Below, in pieces: positions 34,352-46,914 of a DNA stretch of 64,000 nt; positions within the stretch are counted from its first letter, which is position 1, and the number at the start of each line of letters is the position of its first letter. The DNA comes from Nemertoderma westbladi (Eukaryota; Xenacoelomorpha; Nemertodermatida; Nemertodermatidae). The stretch is from assembly GCA_032718475.1 (NCBI GenBank), contig JAUCBJ010005164.1:1-64000 (forward strand), given 5' to 3'. Below the pieces are notes generated by a model. The model saw nothing but the letters and a program-made list of their open reading frames with translations. It did no database searches and had not been told where the DNA came from. Made by a program: the position numbers and the translations under genes.

Positions 34352-35537
34352 CTAAATGATAAATACAAATATAGGCCTATATAGACGATTATAATAGTAA
34401 TCATAAGTACATTTTAATGAAGATAAAGGAGAGAAAAGTGAGGAATTGACTTCACACGTAATTAACATATAAAACTTTTTCTATCCCCAGCCAGGACAAT
34501 GCAGCAAGGAGAAGATACTGATATTTTATATGTTTTAACACCTACGATAATGATAGTTTAAAATCAAGCTAAACTAAATGATATGCAATCGGTATTTTGT
34601 TCGAAAGGGAAATATAATTTATGTACTGTAGACCATAGGTAGAAGAGGTTTGCACATCGTCGGGTAAAATCCAATAGCGACCATATAGAAAACAGTAAAC
34701 ATGAGTTAGGTCCATTACCGGTACACCCGGTCAATATCGCCCAACAGTTACTTTCATTTCACTTTTCACTTTCATTACTGTATACTGTACCGGTGCAGCG
34801 GTACTGTAGGCCTACAGACCGTAGATAACCATAGGCCTCGTCGTTCTCTGTATGTTGAAACAGTATGTTAATAACATGCATGAATGAACCGGTACGTGTC
34901 AATATTTAATTGGTAATTTCAATGTAACAAATAAATGTAATAAATACAATGTTCTAGAACATTGTGTTTATCTATGAATAGCTACGCGATAGCGATATTG
35001 TAAAACCATATCGTTGTTGCCCACAAACTCATAATATAAATAACTCATAGAATTTTGCGTATTTATTAAATAGAATAAATGGCTTACAGCGAATGATAAT
35101 TCTTGAAATGTTTGAACGAATCTTTGAATAGGTTCCACCTTGGTGTAGTGGTTGTATTGAATTCACATCTCCCGTAGGTCGTGAGTTCGATCCTCACATG
35201 GGCCAGGGCAGTTTTCGTTTCGGCACGAATGCTATAAAGGGACCAGCCAGGGCGCACCTCTGCTGCCTTTCCTCCTTAAGTGGTAGCTAAATGAGTACTG
35301 GAGTTTCCGCTGGGGAGTAAAGTTCTGGGGGAACCGGACTGGAAATAAGTCGTCAGACTTTGTGCGTAATCCCTGGCCTAACGGCCGAAGAAAATTTACT
35401 TTTACTTTACTTTAACGCCTATATATCAGCTGTTTCTCAACGGAATCACCTATTACTTTAATATATATTTCATTATTCCAACGACTGGTTCATCAATTTC
35501 GCAATGCTTCGATTTTATAATAACTTTCATACAGTAC
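34352..35537. other. Intron between e10 and e11 containing a SINE
   Basis: Apart from the SINE at 35133-35414, AT-rich sequence without other features. Confidence 0.6.
35133..35414 (+). mobile_element. tRNA-derived SINE
   Basis: The head is tRNA-like: A box TTGGTGTAGTGG, then GTGAG-TTCGATC-CTCAC, a perfect T arm and B box. An unrelated body follows (AGGGCAGTTTTCGTTTCGGC to CTAACGGCCGAAG) and a TTTAC-type simple-repeat tail ends it near 35414. This is the classical layout of a Pol III transcribed SINE mobilised by a partner LINE. Confidence 0.82.
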
Positions 35538-35660
35538 CTGTACATGTGACTCCATCTCCTGAATATCCATCATTACATTCACAACTAAATCCTCCGGGGG
35601 TGTTTGTACAGGTTGCTTGGGCGTGGCAATTATGGGTCCCAGCAACGCATTCGTTGTCGT
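35538..35660 (-). CDS. EGF gene exon e10 (cassette type D3)
   Basis: 41 codons, phase 1 in and out, donor [44 protein letters not shown]. Confidence 0.94.
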
Positions 35661-35980
35661 CTGCGAAAAATTAATTATTTTATCTAATTAATAATGAAAC
35701 AAATTAATTTAAAACACTACCAGAGGCACTTATGTCTAGTCTTAAAATATTATATTTTAAGTTTTCAAATTTAAGATGAATATTTAAAAAATGTGTCAAA
35801 TCAAATTTTATCTTAAATATTATTTGACAATGAAATGTTTAGAAAAGCCAATTACTAATGCTAACTAACTGCATATTATATTATTTGTACGATCTGCATT
35901 CATGAAATACATTTAAGGGAAGGGCTTATGGCAAGGATAGTGACGTGCTTCGGTATGTTACCATACGTATTCAGTTTATT

Positions 35981-37552
35981 AGACCTACCGTTCCCAGAGT
36001 AACCGGAATTGCATTCACAATGCCAGCCGGGTACGTCGTTAATGCACGCAGCATTGGGGTCGCAGTTCGCTAGACCTACCTGTACAAGTGATACCGTTCC
36101 CAGAGTAACCGGGATTGCATTCACAATGCCAGCCGGGTACGTCGTTAATGCACACAGCATTGGGGTCGCAGTTCGCTAGACCTACCTGTACAAGTGATAC
36201 CGTTCCCAGAGTAACCGGGATTGCATTCACAATGCAAGCCGGGTACGTCGTTAATGCACGCAGCATTGGGGTCGCAGTTCGCTAGACCTACCTGTACAAG
36301 TGATACCGTTCCCTGAGTAACCGGGATTGCATTCACAATGCCAGCCGGGTACGTCGTCAATGCACGCAGCATTGGGGTCGCAGTTCGCTAGACCTACCTG
36401 TACAAGTGATACCGTTCCCAGAGAAACCGGGATTGCATTCACAATGCCAGCCGGGTACGTCGTTAATGCACGCAGCATTGGGGTCGCAGTTCGCTAGACC
36501 TACCTGTACAAGTGATACCGTTCCCAGAGTAACCGGGATTGCATTCACAATGCCAGCCGGGTACGTCGTTAATTCACGCAGCATTGGGGTCGCAGTTCGC
36601 TAGACCTACCTGTACAAGTGATACCGTTCCCAGAGTAACCGGGATTGCATTCACAATGCCAGCCGGGTACGTCGTTAATGCACGCAGCATTGGGGTCGCA
36701 GTTCGCTAGACCTACCTGTACAAGTGATACCGTTCCCTGAGTAACCGGGATTGCATTCACAATGCCAGCCGGGTACGTCGTCAATGCACGCAGCATTGGG
36801 GTCGCAGTTCGCTAGACCTACCTGTACAAGTGATACCGTTCCCAGAGTAACCGGGATTGCATTCACAATGCCAGCCGGGTACGTCGTTAATGCACGCAGC
36901 ATTGGGGTCGCAGTTCGCTAGACCTACCTGTACAAGTGATACCGTTCCCAGAGTAACCGGGATTGCATTCACAATGCCAGCCGGGTACGTCGTCAATGCA
37001 CGCAGCATTGGGGTCGCAGTTCGCTAGACCTACCTGTACAAGTGATACCGTTCCCAGAGTAACCGGGATTGCATTCACAATGCCAGCCGGGTACGTCGTT
37101 AATGCATGCAGCATTGGGGTCGCAGTTCGCTAGACCTACCTGTACAAGTGATACCGTTCCCAGAGTAACCGGGATTGCATTCACAATGCCAGCCGGGTAC
37201 GTCGTCAATGCACGCAGCATTGGGGTCGCAGTTCGCTAGACCTACCTGTACAAGTGATACCGATCCCAGAGTAACCGGGATTGCATTCACAATGCCAGCC
37301 GGGTACGTCGTTAATGCACGCAGCATTGGGGTCGCAGTTCGCTAGACCTACCTGTACAAGTGATACCGTTCCCTGAGTAACCGGGATTGCATTCACAATG
37401 CCAGCCGGGTACGTCGTTAATGCACGCAGCATTGGGGTCGCAGTTCGCTAGACCTACCTGTACAAGTGATACCGTTCCCTGAGTAACCGGGATTGCATTC
37501 ACAATGCCAGCCAGGTACGTCGTTAATGCACGCAGCATTGGGGTCGCAGTTC
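35981..37552 (-). repeat. 106-bp minisatellite copying most of exon e9 with its donor, about 15 copies
   Basis: Each unit is about 95 coding bases of e9 (NCDPNAACINDVPGWHCEC, NPGYSGNGITCT) plus GTAGGTCTAGCG. 106 is one more than a multiple of three, so successive units change frame and the third frame hits a stop (LRPQCCVH). Only the donor of the copy joined to the exon body keeps the product open. The 3'-most copy lacks the TGTACAAGTGATAC segment. Confidence 0.95.
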
Positions 37553-37613
37553 GCGGCGCCGGTCAAACATTCGTTTATGTCGTCGCAGTTATTCACTCCA
37601 TCGCCGGTGTATC
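37458..37613 (-). CDS. EGF gene exon e9 (cassette type E4), at the head of the 106-bp array
   Basis: 52 codons to the first donor, phase 1 in and out, acceptor TTGTTGCTAG, donor GTAGGT. YTGDGVNNC closes the e8 EGF; DDINECLTGAANCDPNAAC, INDVPGWHCEC, PGYSGNGITC. Confidence 0.9.
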
Positions 37614-37748
37614 CTAGCAACAAAATTATATTTTGTTAATCTATGATTGGACAAATAAGAATATAAGAAATAATACAAATTTGAATTTAAAATTTCATGC
37701 CACCGAATGTTGATATTTTCATGAAACATCAGTTAGAATCCACTAATA

Positions 37749-40700
37749 TACATGTGAACGATCCGACAGTGTCGGTACAGGCAGTATAACTTACCTTCTA
37801 TGCAGGTACATTTGAACGATCCGACAGTGTCGGTACAGCAGTATAACTTACCTTCTATGCAGGTACATGTGAACGATCCGACAGTGTCGGTACAGCAGTA
37901 TAACTTACCTTCTATGCAGGTACATGTGAACGATCCGACAGTGTCGGTACAGGCAGTATAACTTACCTTCTATGCAGGTACATTTGAACGATCCGACAGT
38001 GTCGGTACAGCAGTATAACTTACCTTCTATGCAGGTACATGTGAACGATCCGACAGTGTCGGTACAGCAGTATAACTTACCTTCTATGCAGGTACATGTG
38101 AACGATCCGACAGTGTCGGTACATCAGTATAACTTACCTTCTATGCAGGTACATTTGAACGATCCGACAGTGTCGGTACAGCAGTATAACTTACCTTCTA
38201 TGCAGGTACATGTGAACGATCCGACAGTGTCGGTACAGCAGTATAACTTACCTTCTATGCAGGTACATGTGAACGATCCGACAGTGTCGGTACAGCAGTA
38301 TAACTTACCTTCTATGCAGGTACATGTGAACGATCCGACAGTGTCGGTACATCAGTATAACTTACCTTCTATGCAGGTACATGTGAACGATCCGACAGTG
38401 TCGGTACAGCAGTATAACTTACATTCTATAAAGGTACATGTGAACGATCCGACTGTGTCGGTACATCAGTATAACTTACCTTCTATGCAGGTACATTTGA
38501 ACGATCCGACTGTGTCGGTACATCAGTATAACTTACCTTCTATGCAGGTACATGTGAACGATCCGACAGTGTCGGTACAGCAGTATAACTTACATTCTAT
38601 AAAGGTACATGTGAACGATCCGACAGTGTCGGTACATCAGTATAACTTACCTTCTATGCAGGTACATTTGAACGATCCGACAGTGTCGGTACAGCAGTAT
38701 AACTTACCTTCTATGCAGGTACATTTGAACGATACGACTGTGTCGGTACATCAGTATAACTTACCTTCTATAAAGGTACATTTGAACGATCCGACTGTGT
38801 CGGTACATCAGTATAACTTACCTTCTATGCAGGTACATGTGAACGATCCGACATTGTCGGTACAGCAGTATAACTTACCTTCTATGCAGGTACATTTGAA
38901 CGATCCGACAGTGTCGGTACAGGCAGTATAACTTACCTTATATGCAGGTACATTTGAACAATCCGACTGTGTCGGTACAGCAGTATAACTTACCTTCTAT
39001 GCAGGTACATTTGAACGATCCGACAGTGTCGGTACAGGCAGTATAACTTACCTTCTATGCAGGTACATGTGAACGATCCGACATTGTCGGTACAGCAGTA
39101 TAACTTACCTTCTATGCAGGTACATGTGAACGATCCGACTGTGTCGGTAAAGGAAGTATAACTTACCTTCTATAAAGGTACATGTGAACGATCCGACAGT
39201 GTCGGTACAACAGTATAACTTACCTTCTATGCAGGTACATTTGAACGATCCGACAGTGTCGGTAAAGGGGAAGTATAACTTACCTTCTATGCAGGTACAT
39301 GTGAACGATCCGACAGTGTCGGTACAGCAGTATAACTTACCTTTTATGCAGGTACATGTGAACGATCCGACAGTGTCGGTACAGCAGTATAACATACATT
39401 CTATAAAGGTACATGTGAACGATCCGACAGTGTCGGTACATCAGTATAACTTAACTTCTATGCAGGTACATGTGAACGATCCGACAGCGTCGGTACAGCA
39501 GTATAACTTACCTTCTATGCAGGTACGCATGAACGATCCGACAGTGTCGGTAAAGGAAGTATAACATACATTCTATAAAGGTACATGTGAATGATCCGAC
39601 AGTGTCGGTACATCAGTATAACTTAACTTATATGCAGGTACATGTGAACGATCCGACAGTGTCGGTACAGCAGTATAACTTACCTTCTATGCAGGTACAT
39701 GTGAACGATCCGACAGTGTCGGTTCAGGCAGTATAACTTACCTTCTATGCAGGTACATGTGAACGATCCGACTGTGTCGGTACAGCAGTATAACTTACCT
39801 TCTATGCAGGTACATGTGAACGATCCGACAGTGTCGGTACAGGCAGTATAACTTACCTTCTATGCAGGTACATGTGAACGATCCGACAGTGTCGGTACAT
39901 CAGTATAACTTACCTTCTATGCAGGTACATTTGAACGATCCGACAGTGTCGGTACAGCAGTATAACTTACCTTCTATGCAGGTACATGTGAACGATCCGA
40001 CAGTGTCGGTACATCAGTATAACTTACCTTCTATGCAGGTACATATGAACGATCCGACAGTGTCGGTAAAGGAAGTATAACATACATTCTATAAAGGTAC
40101 ATGTGAACGATCCGACAGTGTCGGTACAGCAGTATCACTTACCTTCTATGCAGGTACATTTGAACGATCCGACTGTGTCGGTACAGCAGTATAACTTACC
40201 TTCTATGCAGGTACATTTGAACGATCCGACAGTGTCGGTACAGCAGTATAACTTACCTTCTATGCAGGTACATGTGAACGATCCGACAGTGTCGGTACAG
40301 CAGTATAACTTACCTTCTATGCAGGTACATGTGAACGATCCGACAGTGTCGGTACAGCAGTATAACTTACCTTCTATGAAGGTACATGTGAACGATCCGA
40401 CAGTGTCGGTACAGCAGTATAACTTACCTTCTATGCAGGTACATGTGAACGATCCGACAGTGTCGGTACAGCAGTATAACTTACCTTCTATGCAGGTACA
40501 TGTGAACGATCCGACATTGTCGGTACAGCAGTATAACTTACCTTCTATGCAGGTACATGTGAACGATCCGACAGTGTCGGTACAGCAGTATAACTTACCT
40601 TCTATGCAGGTACATGTGGACGATCCGACAGTGTCGGTACAGGCAGTATAACTTATCTTCTATGCAGGTACATGTGAACGATCCGCCAGTGTCGGTACAG

Positions 40701-40860
40701 CAGTATAACTTACCTTCTATGCAGGTACATGTGAACGATCCGACAGTGTCGGTACAGCAGTATAACTTACCTTCTATGCAGGTACATGTAAACGATCCGA
40801 CAGTGTCGGTACAGCAGTATAACTTACCTTCTATGCAGGTACATGTGAACGATCCGGGAG
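37749..40860 (-). repeat. 57-bp minisatellite copying the e8 donor, about 54 copies, in frame
   Basis: Minus-strand unit encodes CTDTVGSFTCTCIE followed by GTAAGTTATACTG, so each copy is the end of e8 plus its GTAAGT donor. At 57 bp the unit is 19 codons, and the read-through from e8 is open for several copies (adding GKLYCCTDTVGSFTCTCIE each time). Single-base variants (GGCAGTATAAC, AAGGAAGTATAAC) shift the frame in places. The long plus-strand frames (MQVHLNDPTVSVQQYNLPS repeats) are the complement and not genes. Confidence 0.95.
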
Positions 40861-40920
40861 TGTCGGTACATTCTGCATTGGCGTGACAATTATGTGATCC
40901 ATCGTTGCACTCGTTGATAT
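40828..40920 (-). CDS. EGF gene exon e8 (cassette type A4), at the head of the 57-bp array
   Basis: 31 codons to the first donor, same length as the other A exons, phase 1 in and out, donor GTAAGT. INECNDGSHNCHANAEC, TDTPGSFTCTCIE. The array copies have V where this exon has P (TDTVGSF), so the repeats diverged from the exon once and then spread. Confidence 0.92.
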
Positions 40921-41095
40921 CTACAGATATAACGAACATTACGTGATATAAAAAAATATGTGTGCAACAAATAAAAAATAGATTATGTTAATTAAGCGGC
41001 CACTAAGTTTAATTAAAACTAAATTACAAAGAGTCGTTAATTATAGAGATGATAGAATTCAGTCAGACATATATTTTATTAATATTTGGACTAAC

Positions 41096-41221
41096 TTTCG
41101 CAGGAGAATTGGTTAACTCGTCTGTATCCGGTAAGGCAATCACACTCGTAGCTGCCGTCAGTGTTGCGGCACGATGTGGTAGCGGAATCGCAGCCATTCG
41201 GGTTGTTACATTCATTGATAT
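41096..41221 (-). CDS. EGF gene exon e7 (cassette type B4)
   Basis: 42 codons, phase 1 in and out, donor GTTAGT. INECNNPNGCDSATTSC, GYRRVNQFSC; F where e12 has L. Confidence 0.94.
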
Positions 41222-42457
41222 CTAAATATTATGGAATAAAATAACGATTAATAATACAAACTAGATACAGTAAAATCAGAAACACAGGATACCATATTTG
41301 GCTGACTACCTTCTAATTTTTTTATTGACCGTTTTATTATTCCAAAATAATTTAACATCATTTAAAGTGTTTACTAATAACACAGTCGATTACAATATAT
41401 CTCATGATGGATTTAATAAAGAAGTAAGTAAAGTGAACTTTACTGCTCTAAGAGACTAATTACTTTACAATAAAACTGAACCTTAACATAGAATTTGTCC
41501 TGATTACGTCACAAACAAGTAATATTTATTTTTTAACATCGATAGACAACGAAATAGACCTAATACCTACCACTAAACCTAATGTGGACCGTTAATTACT
41601 ATTTTAAATTTTACGTTGCTATTGATGTCAGTAATATCTTACAAAATCAACTGGCTTGTGGCTTTATTTACACTAACAAAGTAGGGTCGTGCTGTTATAC
41701 ACTACAGAGAATACAATACCGTGAAGTTATACATTACACGCAAGTGGGTAACAGGTAATACGGAACGAAACATACTTATCAGGCCACATTCATTCACGTT
41801 TGGCCCACATGCAGTAATTCTCAATTTATTCAATTCCTCAGTAAAATTATACAGTTCAATGTTCGTTACTAAGCATGAATGCACCCTCATGTATATTAAT
41901 ATAACAAATTCACCTTCTAATATTTTAACAATTTGATTTGATTTTACCTGGCGTACCTGAACTGTTATATACTACAATACCATAGTAGAGTACACGTTCG
42001 TGGGGCGTCGCGCAGCACGCGAACTTGAGCAAGTTCGAAACAAGTTCGATTTGATCTGGAGTCAAAAGTTCGAGAGGTATTTGCCCGTAACTTTCAAAAA
42101 TATTGGAACTTTTTCTCTAGTATGCCCATACAAAATTTGGTTGAATATGGTTAAAATCTTCAAAAGTTATTTACGAATGAATTTTTCATTACAGACGGAC
42201 AGACGAGACAGTCAGACATACAGACGACATGAAATTTTGCCCTATTTACTAATTATAATTATGCGCTAAGGCTCGCCCTGAGCTGCGTGGCTCGCCCCAC
42301 ATCCGTGCGATAGGAAAGATGCACTCATAAAAATAACTGTGTATATCGATAAAACAATAGTATACTCAGTCATATAATTAATAAGAGTATATTAGTTACG
42401 GAATTCTAAAATATATAATTAAAAACAATCTACTAGTATTCGATAAAGTGAACAAAC
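41222..42457. other. Intron between e6 and e7, contains a 301-bp inverted-repeat element
   Basis: Otherwise AT-rich. The intron edges next to e6 and e7 match those next to e11 and e12, marking the recent cassette duplication. Confidence 0.6.
42000..42300. mobile_element. MITE-like element with GTGGGGCG...CGCCCCAC ends
   Basis: Left end GTGGGGCGTCGCGCAGC; right end, reversed, GTGGGGCGAGCCACGCAGC. The inner part has a CAGACGGACAGACGAGACAG stretch. A copy of its right end occurs at 375-408. No coding capacity; the target duplication is not clear. Confidence 0.7.
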
Positions 42458-42580
42458 CATCACAATCCTCGCCGTTTCCAGAATATCCGGTTTTACAAAC
42501 GCAGTTAAATCCTCCTGGAGTATTGTGACAGTTGGCGTTAGGGTCACAATTGTGTGTTCCATCAGTACACTCATTGTCGT
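42458..42580 (-). CDS. EGF gene exon e6 (cassette type C4)
   Basis: 41 codons, phase 1 in and out, donor GTTTGT as in e11. DNECTDGTHNCDPNANC, HNTPGGFNC, GYSGNGEDC. Confidence 0.94.
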
Positions 42581-43605
42581 CTAAATGATAAATACAAATA
42601 TAGGCCTATATAAACGATTAGAATAGGAATCATAAATACATTTTATTATTATAAAAACTAAAATAATAATAACAAATAAATTATAATAAAATAATATTAG
42701 AAGTGAAAGAAATAATAATAGCTACAGTAGTATTTTCCCAAAATGCGGGATCATTGTATTTTATCACAGATAAATAGCACACCGTTATAACTTTTACTTT
42801 AATAAGTTTATAAACTAAAGATATTAAATTAAGTACAAATAAATAGATTAGGTACGGTGTTGTTGTTGTCGTATATAGTCCGACTCCGTCGCCAAAACCA
42901 GAGAACGATCGTTGTCGTCCACGGAGGCACAGGAGACAGGACTGGAGAAGGGCGAAATGAAGGCGCCGCCTTACACACCCCAGAACATACCGCAGCCACC
43001 CTCTGCCCTGCCCGTATGCCCCTCGCAACCAAGTCAGCCGGACCAAAGACACAACCGACTTTAAGTCCTACGTTGTCTAGGTGACCACGTGATAGGGTAA
43101 GGAGCAAGGGAACAACAACCTAAGCAGGAAGCTCTCCGAACAATCACATCAACAAACTCCAACCGACTTACAATAAGTAAATAAATCATATCTAACTAAA
43201 GTATAACTAAAATTGAGGTTAAATGGGAGGCCTAATTCATATAAAAATATTTAAGGGAAATGTAATACATCAAACTATTTAACAATATTCTCCATAAGCA
43301 GTATGTATACACTATAGCTAGCACTATGGAATACTCTTATACGCATGTCGCATCCGATCTGTCGAACGACTTGTCAGCAACGTGGTCTCTGAAGACAAAA
43401 CATCGTAAATATCCTCACAGGCGGATTCAAGTTCTTATATTCACTGACTTCTCCATACCAGAGGATTCGATTCCTATATTATTCCTATATTATATTCCTA
43501 TACGCGTAGCGTATAGGAATCGAGGATAACACACCAATAGAACGTGATGGAATGATATAGAACTACTGTAGGACAATCGCTAGATTTTTATAATAACCTT
43601 CATAC
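42581..43605. other. Intron between e5 and e6 with a GC-rich block
   Basis: Bases 42850-43110 are GC-rich and on the minus strand end in CGACTATATACGACAACAAC, a short (CAA)n tail like those of some non-LTR retrotransposons; short frames within it are not recognisable proteins. A perfect 12-bp stem with a 3-base loop (ATTCCTATACGC, GTA, GCGTATAGGAAT) lies at 43494-43520. Confidence 0.45.
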
Positions 43606-43728
43606 CTGTACATGAAACTCCATCTCCTGAATATCCATCATTACAATCACAACTAAATCCTCCGGGGGTGTTCGTACAGGTTGCTTGGGCGTGGCAATTA
43701 TGGGTCCCAGCAACGCATTCGTTGTCGT
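43606..43728 (-). CDS. EGF gene exon e5 (cassette type D4)
   Basis: 41 codons, phase 1 in and out, donor [44 protein letters not shown]. Confidence 0.94.
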
Positions 43729-43912
43729 CTGTGAAAAATTAAATATTTCATCAATTAATAAAAATAATTAATTATGAAATAATTTCGATTGGTTTCTAAA
43801 CACATAAAACTTTAGTAAACAATCAACCCACCAGCAAAAAGTATTCAATATATAGTCGGTTATTGTCAATAAGGGTAGCATTGCGGGTTTAGTTTACTAC
43901 AGTAGTCCTTAC

Positions 43913-46900
43913 CTTTACAAGTGATACCGTTCCCTGAGTAACCGGGATTGCATTCACAATGCCAGCCGGGTACGTCGTTAATGCACGCAGCATTGGGGTC
44001 GCAGTTCGCTAGTCCTACCTGTAAAAGTGATACCGTTCCCTGAGTAACCGGGATTGCATTCACAATGCCAGCCGGGTACGTCGTTAATGCACGCAGCATT
44101 GGGGTTGCAGTTCGCTAGACCTACCTGTACAAGTGATACCGTTCCCTGAGTAACCGGGATTGCATTCACAATGCCAGCCGGGTACGTCGTTAATGCACGC
44201 AGCATTGGGGTCGCAGTTCGCTAGACCTACCTGTACAAGTGATACCGTTCCCTGAGTAACCGGGATTGCATTCACAATGCCAGCCGGGTACGTCGTTAAT
44301 GCACGCAGCATTGGGGTCGCAGTTCGCTAGACCTACCTGTACAAGTGATACCGTTCCATGAGTAACCGGGATTGCATTCACAATGCCAGCCGGGTACGTC
44401 GTTAATGCACGCAGCATTGGGGTCGCAGTTCGCTAGACCTACCTGTACAAGTGATACCGTTCCCTGAGTAACCGGGATTGCATTCACTATGCCAGCCGGG
44501 TACGTCGTTAATGCACGCAGCATTGGGGTCGCAGTTCGCTAGTCCTACCTGTACAAGTGATACCGTTCCCTGAGTAACCGGGATTGCATTCACTATGCCA
44601 GCCGGGTACGTCGTTAATGCACGCAGCATTGGGGTCGCAGTTCGCTAGTCCTACCTGTACAAGTGATACCGTTCCCTGAGTAACCGGGATTACATTCACT
44701 ATGCCAGCCGGGTACGTCGTTAATGCACGCAGCATTGGGGTCGCAGTTCGCTAGTCCTACCTGTACAAGTGATACCGTTCCCTGAGTAACCGGGATTGCA
44801 TTCACTATGCCAGCCGGGTACGTCGTTAATGCACGCAGCATTGGGGTCGCAGTTCGCTAGACCTACCTGTACAAGTGATACCGTTCCCAGAGTAACCGGG
44901 ATTGCATTCATAATGCCAGCCGGGTACGTCGTTAATGCACGCAGCATTGGGGTCGCAGTTCGCTAGACCTACCTGTACAAGTGATACCGTTCCCAGAGTA
45001 ACCGGGATTGCATTCACAATGCCAGCCGGGTACGTCGTTAATGCACGCAGCATTGGGGTCGCAGTTCGCTAGACCTACCTGTACAAGTGATACCGTTCCC
45101 AGAGTAACCGGGATTGCATTCACAATGCCAGCCGGGTACGTCGTTAACGCACGCAGCATTGGGGTCGCAGTTCGCTAGACCTACCTGTACAAGTGATACC
45201 GTTCCCTGAGTAACCGGGATTGCATTCACAATGCCAGCCGGGTACGTCGTTAATGCACGCAGCATTGGGGTCGCAGTTCGCTAGTCCTACCTGTACAAGT
45301 GATACCGTTCCCAGAGTAACCGGGATTGCATCCACAATGCCAGCCGGGTACGTCGTTAATGCACGCAGCATTGGGGTCGCAGTTCGCTAGACCTACCTGT
45401 ACAAGTGATACCGTTCCGTGAGTAACCGGGATTGCATTCACAATGCCAGCCGGGTGCGTCGTTAATGCACGCAGCATTGGGGTCGCAGTTCGCTAGACCT
45501 ACCTGTACAAGTGATACCGTTCCCTGAGTAACCGGGATTGCATTCACAATGCCAGCCGATACCGTTCCTAGAGTAACCGGGATTGCATTCACAATGCCAG
45601 CCGGGTACGTCGTTAATGCACGCAGCATTGGGGTCGCAGTTCGCTAGTCCTACCTGTACAAGTGATACCGTTCCCTGAGTAACCGGGATTGCATTCACAA
45701 TGCCAGCCGGGTACGTCGTTAATGCACGCAGCATTGGGGTCGCAGTTCGCTAGACCTACCCGTACAAGTGATACCGTTCCCTGAGTAACCGGGATTGCAT
45801 TCATAATGCCAGCTGGATACGTCGTTAATGCACGCAGCATTGGGGTCGCAGTTCGCTAGACCTACCTGTACAAGTGATAACGTTCCCTGAGTAACCGGGA
45901 TTGCATTCACAATGCCAGCCGGGTACGTCGTTAATGCACGCAGCATTGGGGTCGCAGTTCGCTAGACCTACCTGTACAAGTGATACCGTTCCCTGAGTAA
46001 CCGGTATTGCATTCACAATGCCAGCCGGGTACGTCGTTAATGCACGCAGCATTGGGGTCGCAGTTCGCTAGACCTACCCGTACAAGTGATACCGTTCCCT
46101 GAGTAACCGGTATTGCATTCACAATGCCAGCCGGGTACGTCGTTAATGCACGCAGCATTGGGGTCGCAGTTCGCTAGACCTACCTGTACAAGTGATACCG
46201 TTCCGTGAGTAACCGGGATTGCATTCACAATGCCAGCCGTGTGCGTCGTTAATGCACGCAGCATTGGGGTCGCAGTTCGCTAGACCTACCTGTACAAGTG
46301 ATACCGTTCCCTGAGTAACCGGGATTGCATTCACAATGCCAGCCGGGTACGTCGTTAATGCACGCAGCATTGGGGTCGGAGTTCGCTAGACCTACCTGTA
46401 CAAGTGATACCGTTCCCAGAGTAACCGGGATTGCATCCACAATGCCAGCCGGGTACGTCGTTAATGCACGCAGCATTGGGGTCGGAGTTCGCTAGACCTA
46501 CCTGTACAAGTGATACCGTTCCCAGAGTAACCGGGATTGCATCCACAATGCCAGCCGGTTACGTCGTTAATGCACGCAGCATTGGGGTCGCAGTTCGCTA
46601 GACCTACCTGTACAAGTGATACCGTTCCCTGAGTAACCGGGATTGCATTCACAATGCCAGCCGGGTACGTCGTTAATGCACGCAGCATTGGGGTCGCAGT
46701 TCGCTAGACCTACCTGTACAAGTGATACCGTTCCATGAGTAACCGGGATTGCATTCACAATGCCAGCCGGGTACGTCGTTAATGCACGCAGCATTGGGGT
46801 CGCAGTTCGCTAGACCTACCTGTACAAGTGATACCGTTCCCTGAGTAACCGGGATTGCATTCACAATGCCAGCCGGGTACGTCGTTAATGCACGCAGCAT

Positions 46901-46914
46901 TGGGGTCGCAGTTC
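43913..46914 (-). repeat. Second 106-bp minisatellite, copying exon e4 with its donor, about 28 copies
   Basis: Same unit as 35981-37552. One unit is 45 bp longer (near 45535-45600), an internal duplication. Most copies end TGTACAG|GTAGGT; the 3'-most has TGTAAAG|GTAAGG, a stronger donor. Copies vary by single bases (CCCTGAG/CCCAGAG/CCGTGAG, and TCACTATGCC in a block near 44484-44805), showing block-wise homogenisation. Confidence 0.95.

Noticed and set aside
35900-37623. A series of 75-residue frames spaced by 106 bp as separate small EGF genes
   Set aside because: They are register-shifted readings of one tandem unit; only the first copy joins a real exon.
37972-40886. Long plus-strand frames of 19-residue repeats (up to 319 residues)
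   Set aside because: They are the complement of the 57-bp donor array on the minus strand. The unit is a multiple of three without stops, so frames arise automatically.
42681-43107. Minus-strand frames of 92 and 123 residues in a GC-rich block
   Set aside because: No recognisable domain, overlapping frames, and a (CAA)n-tailed repeat-like context.
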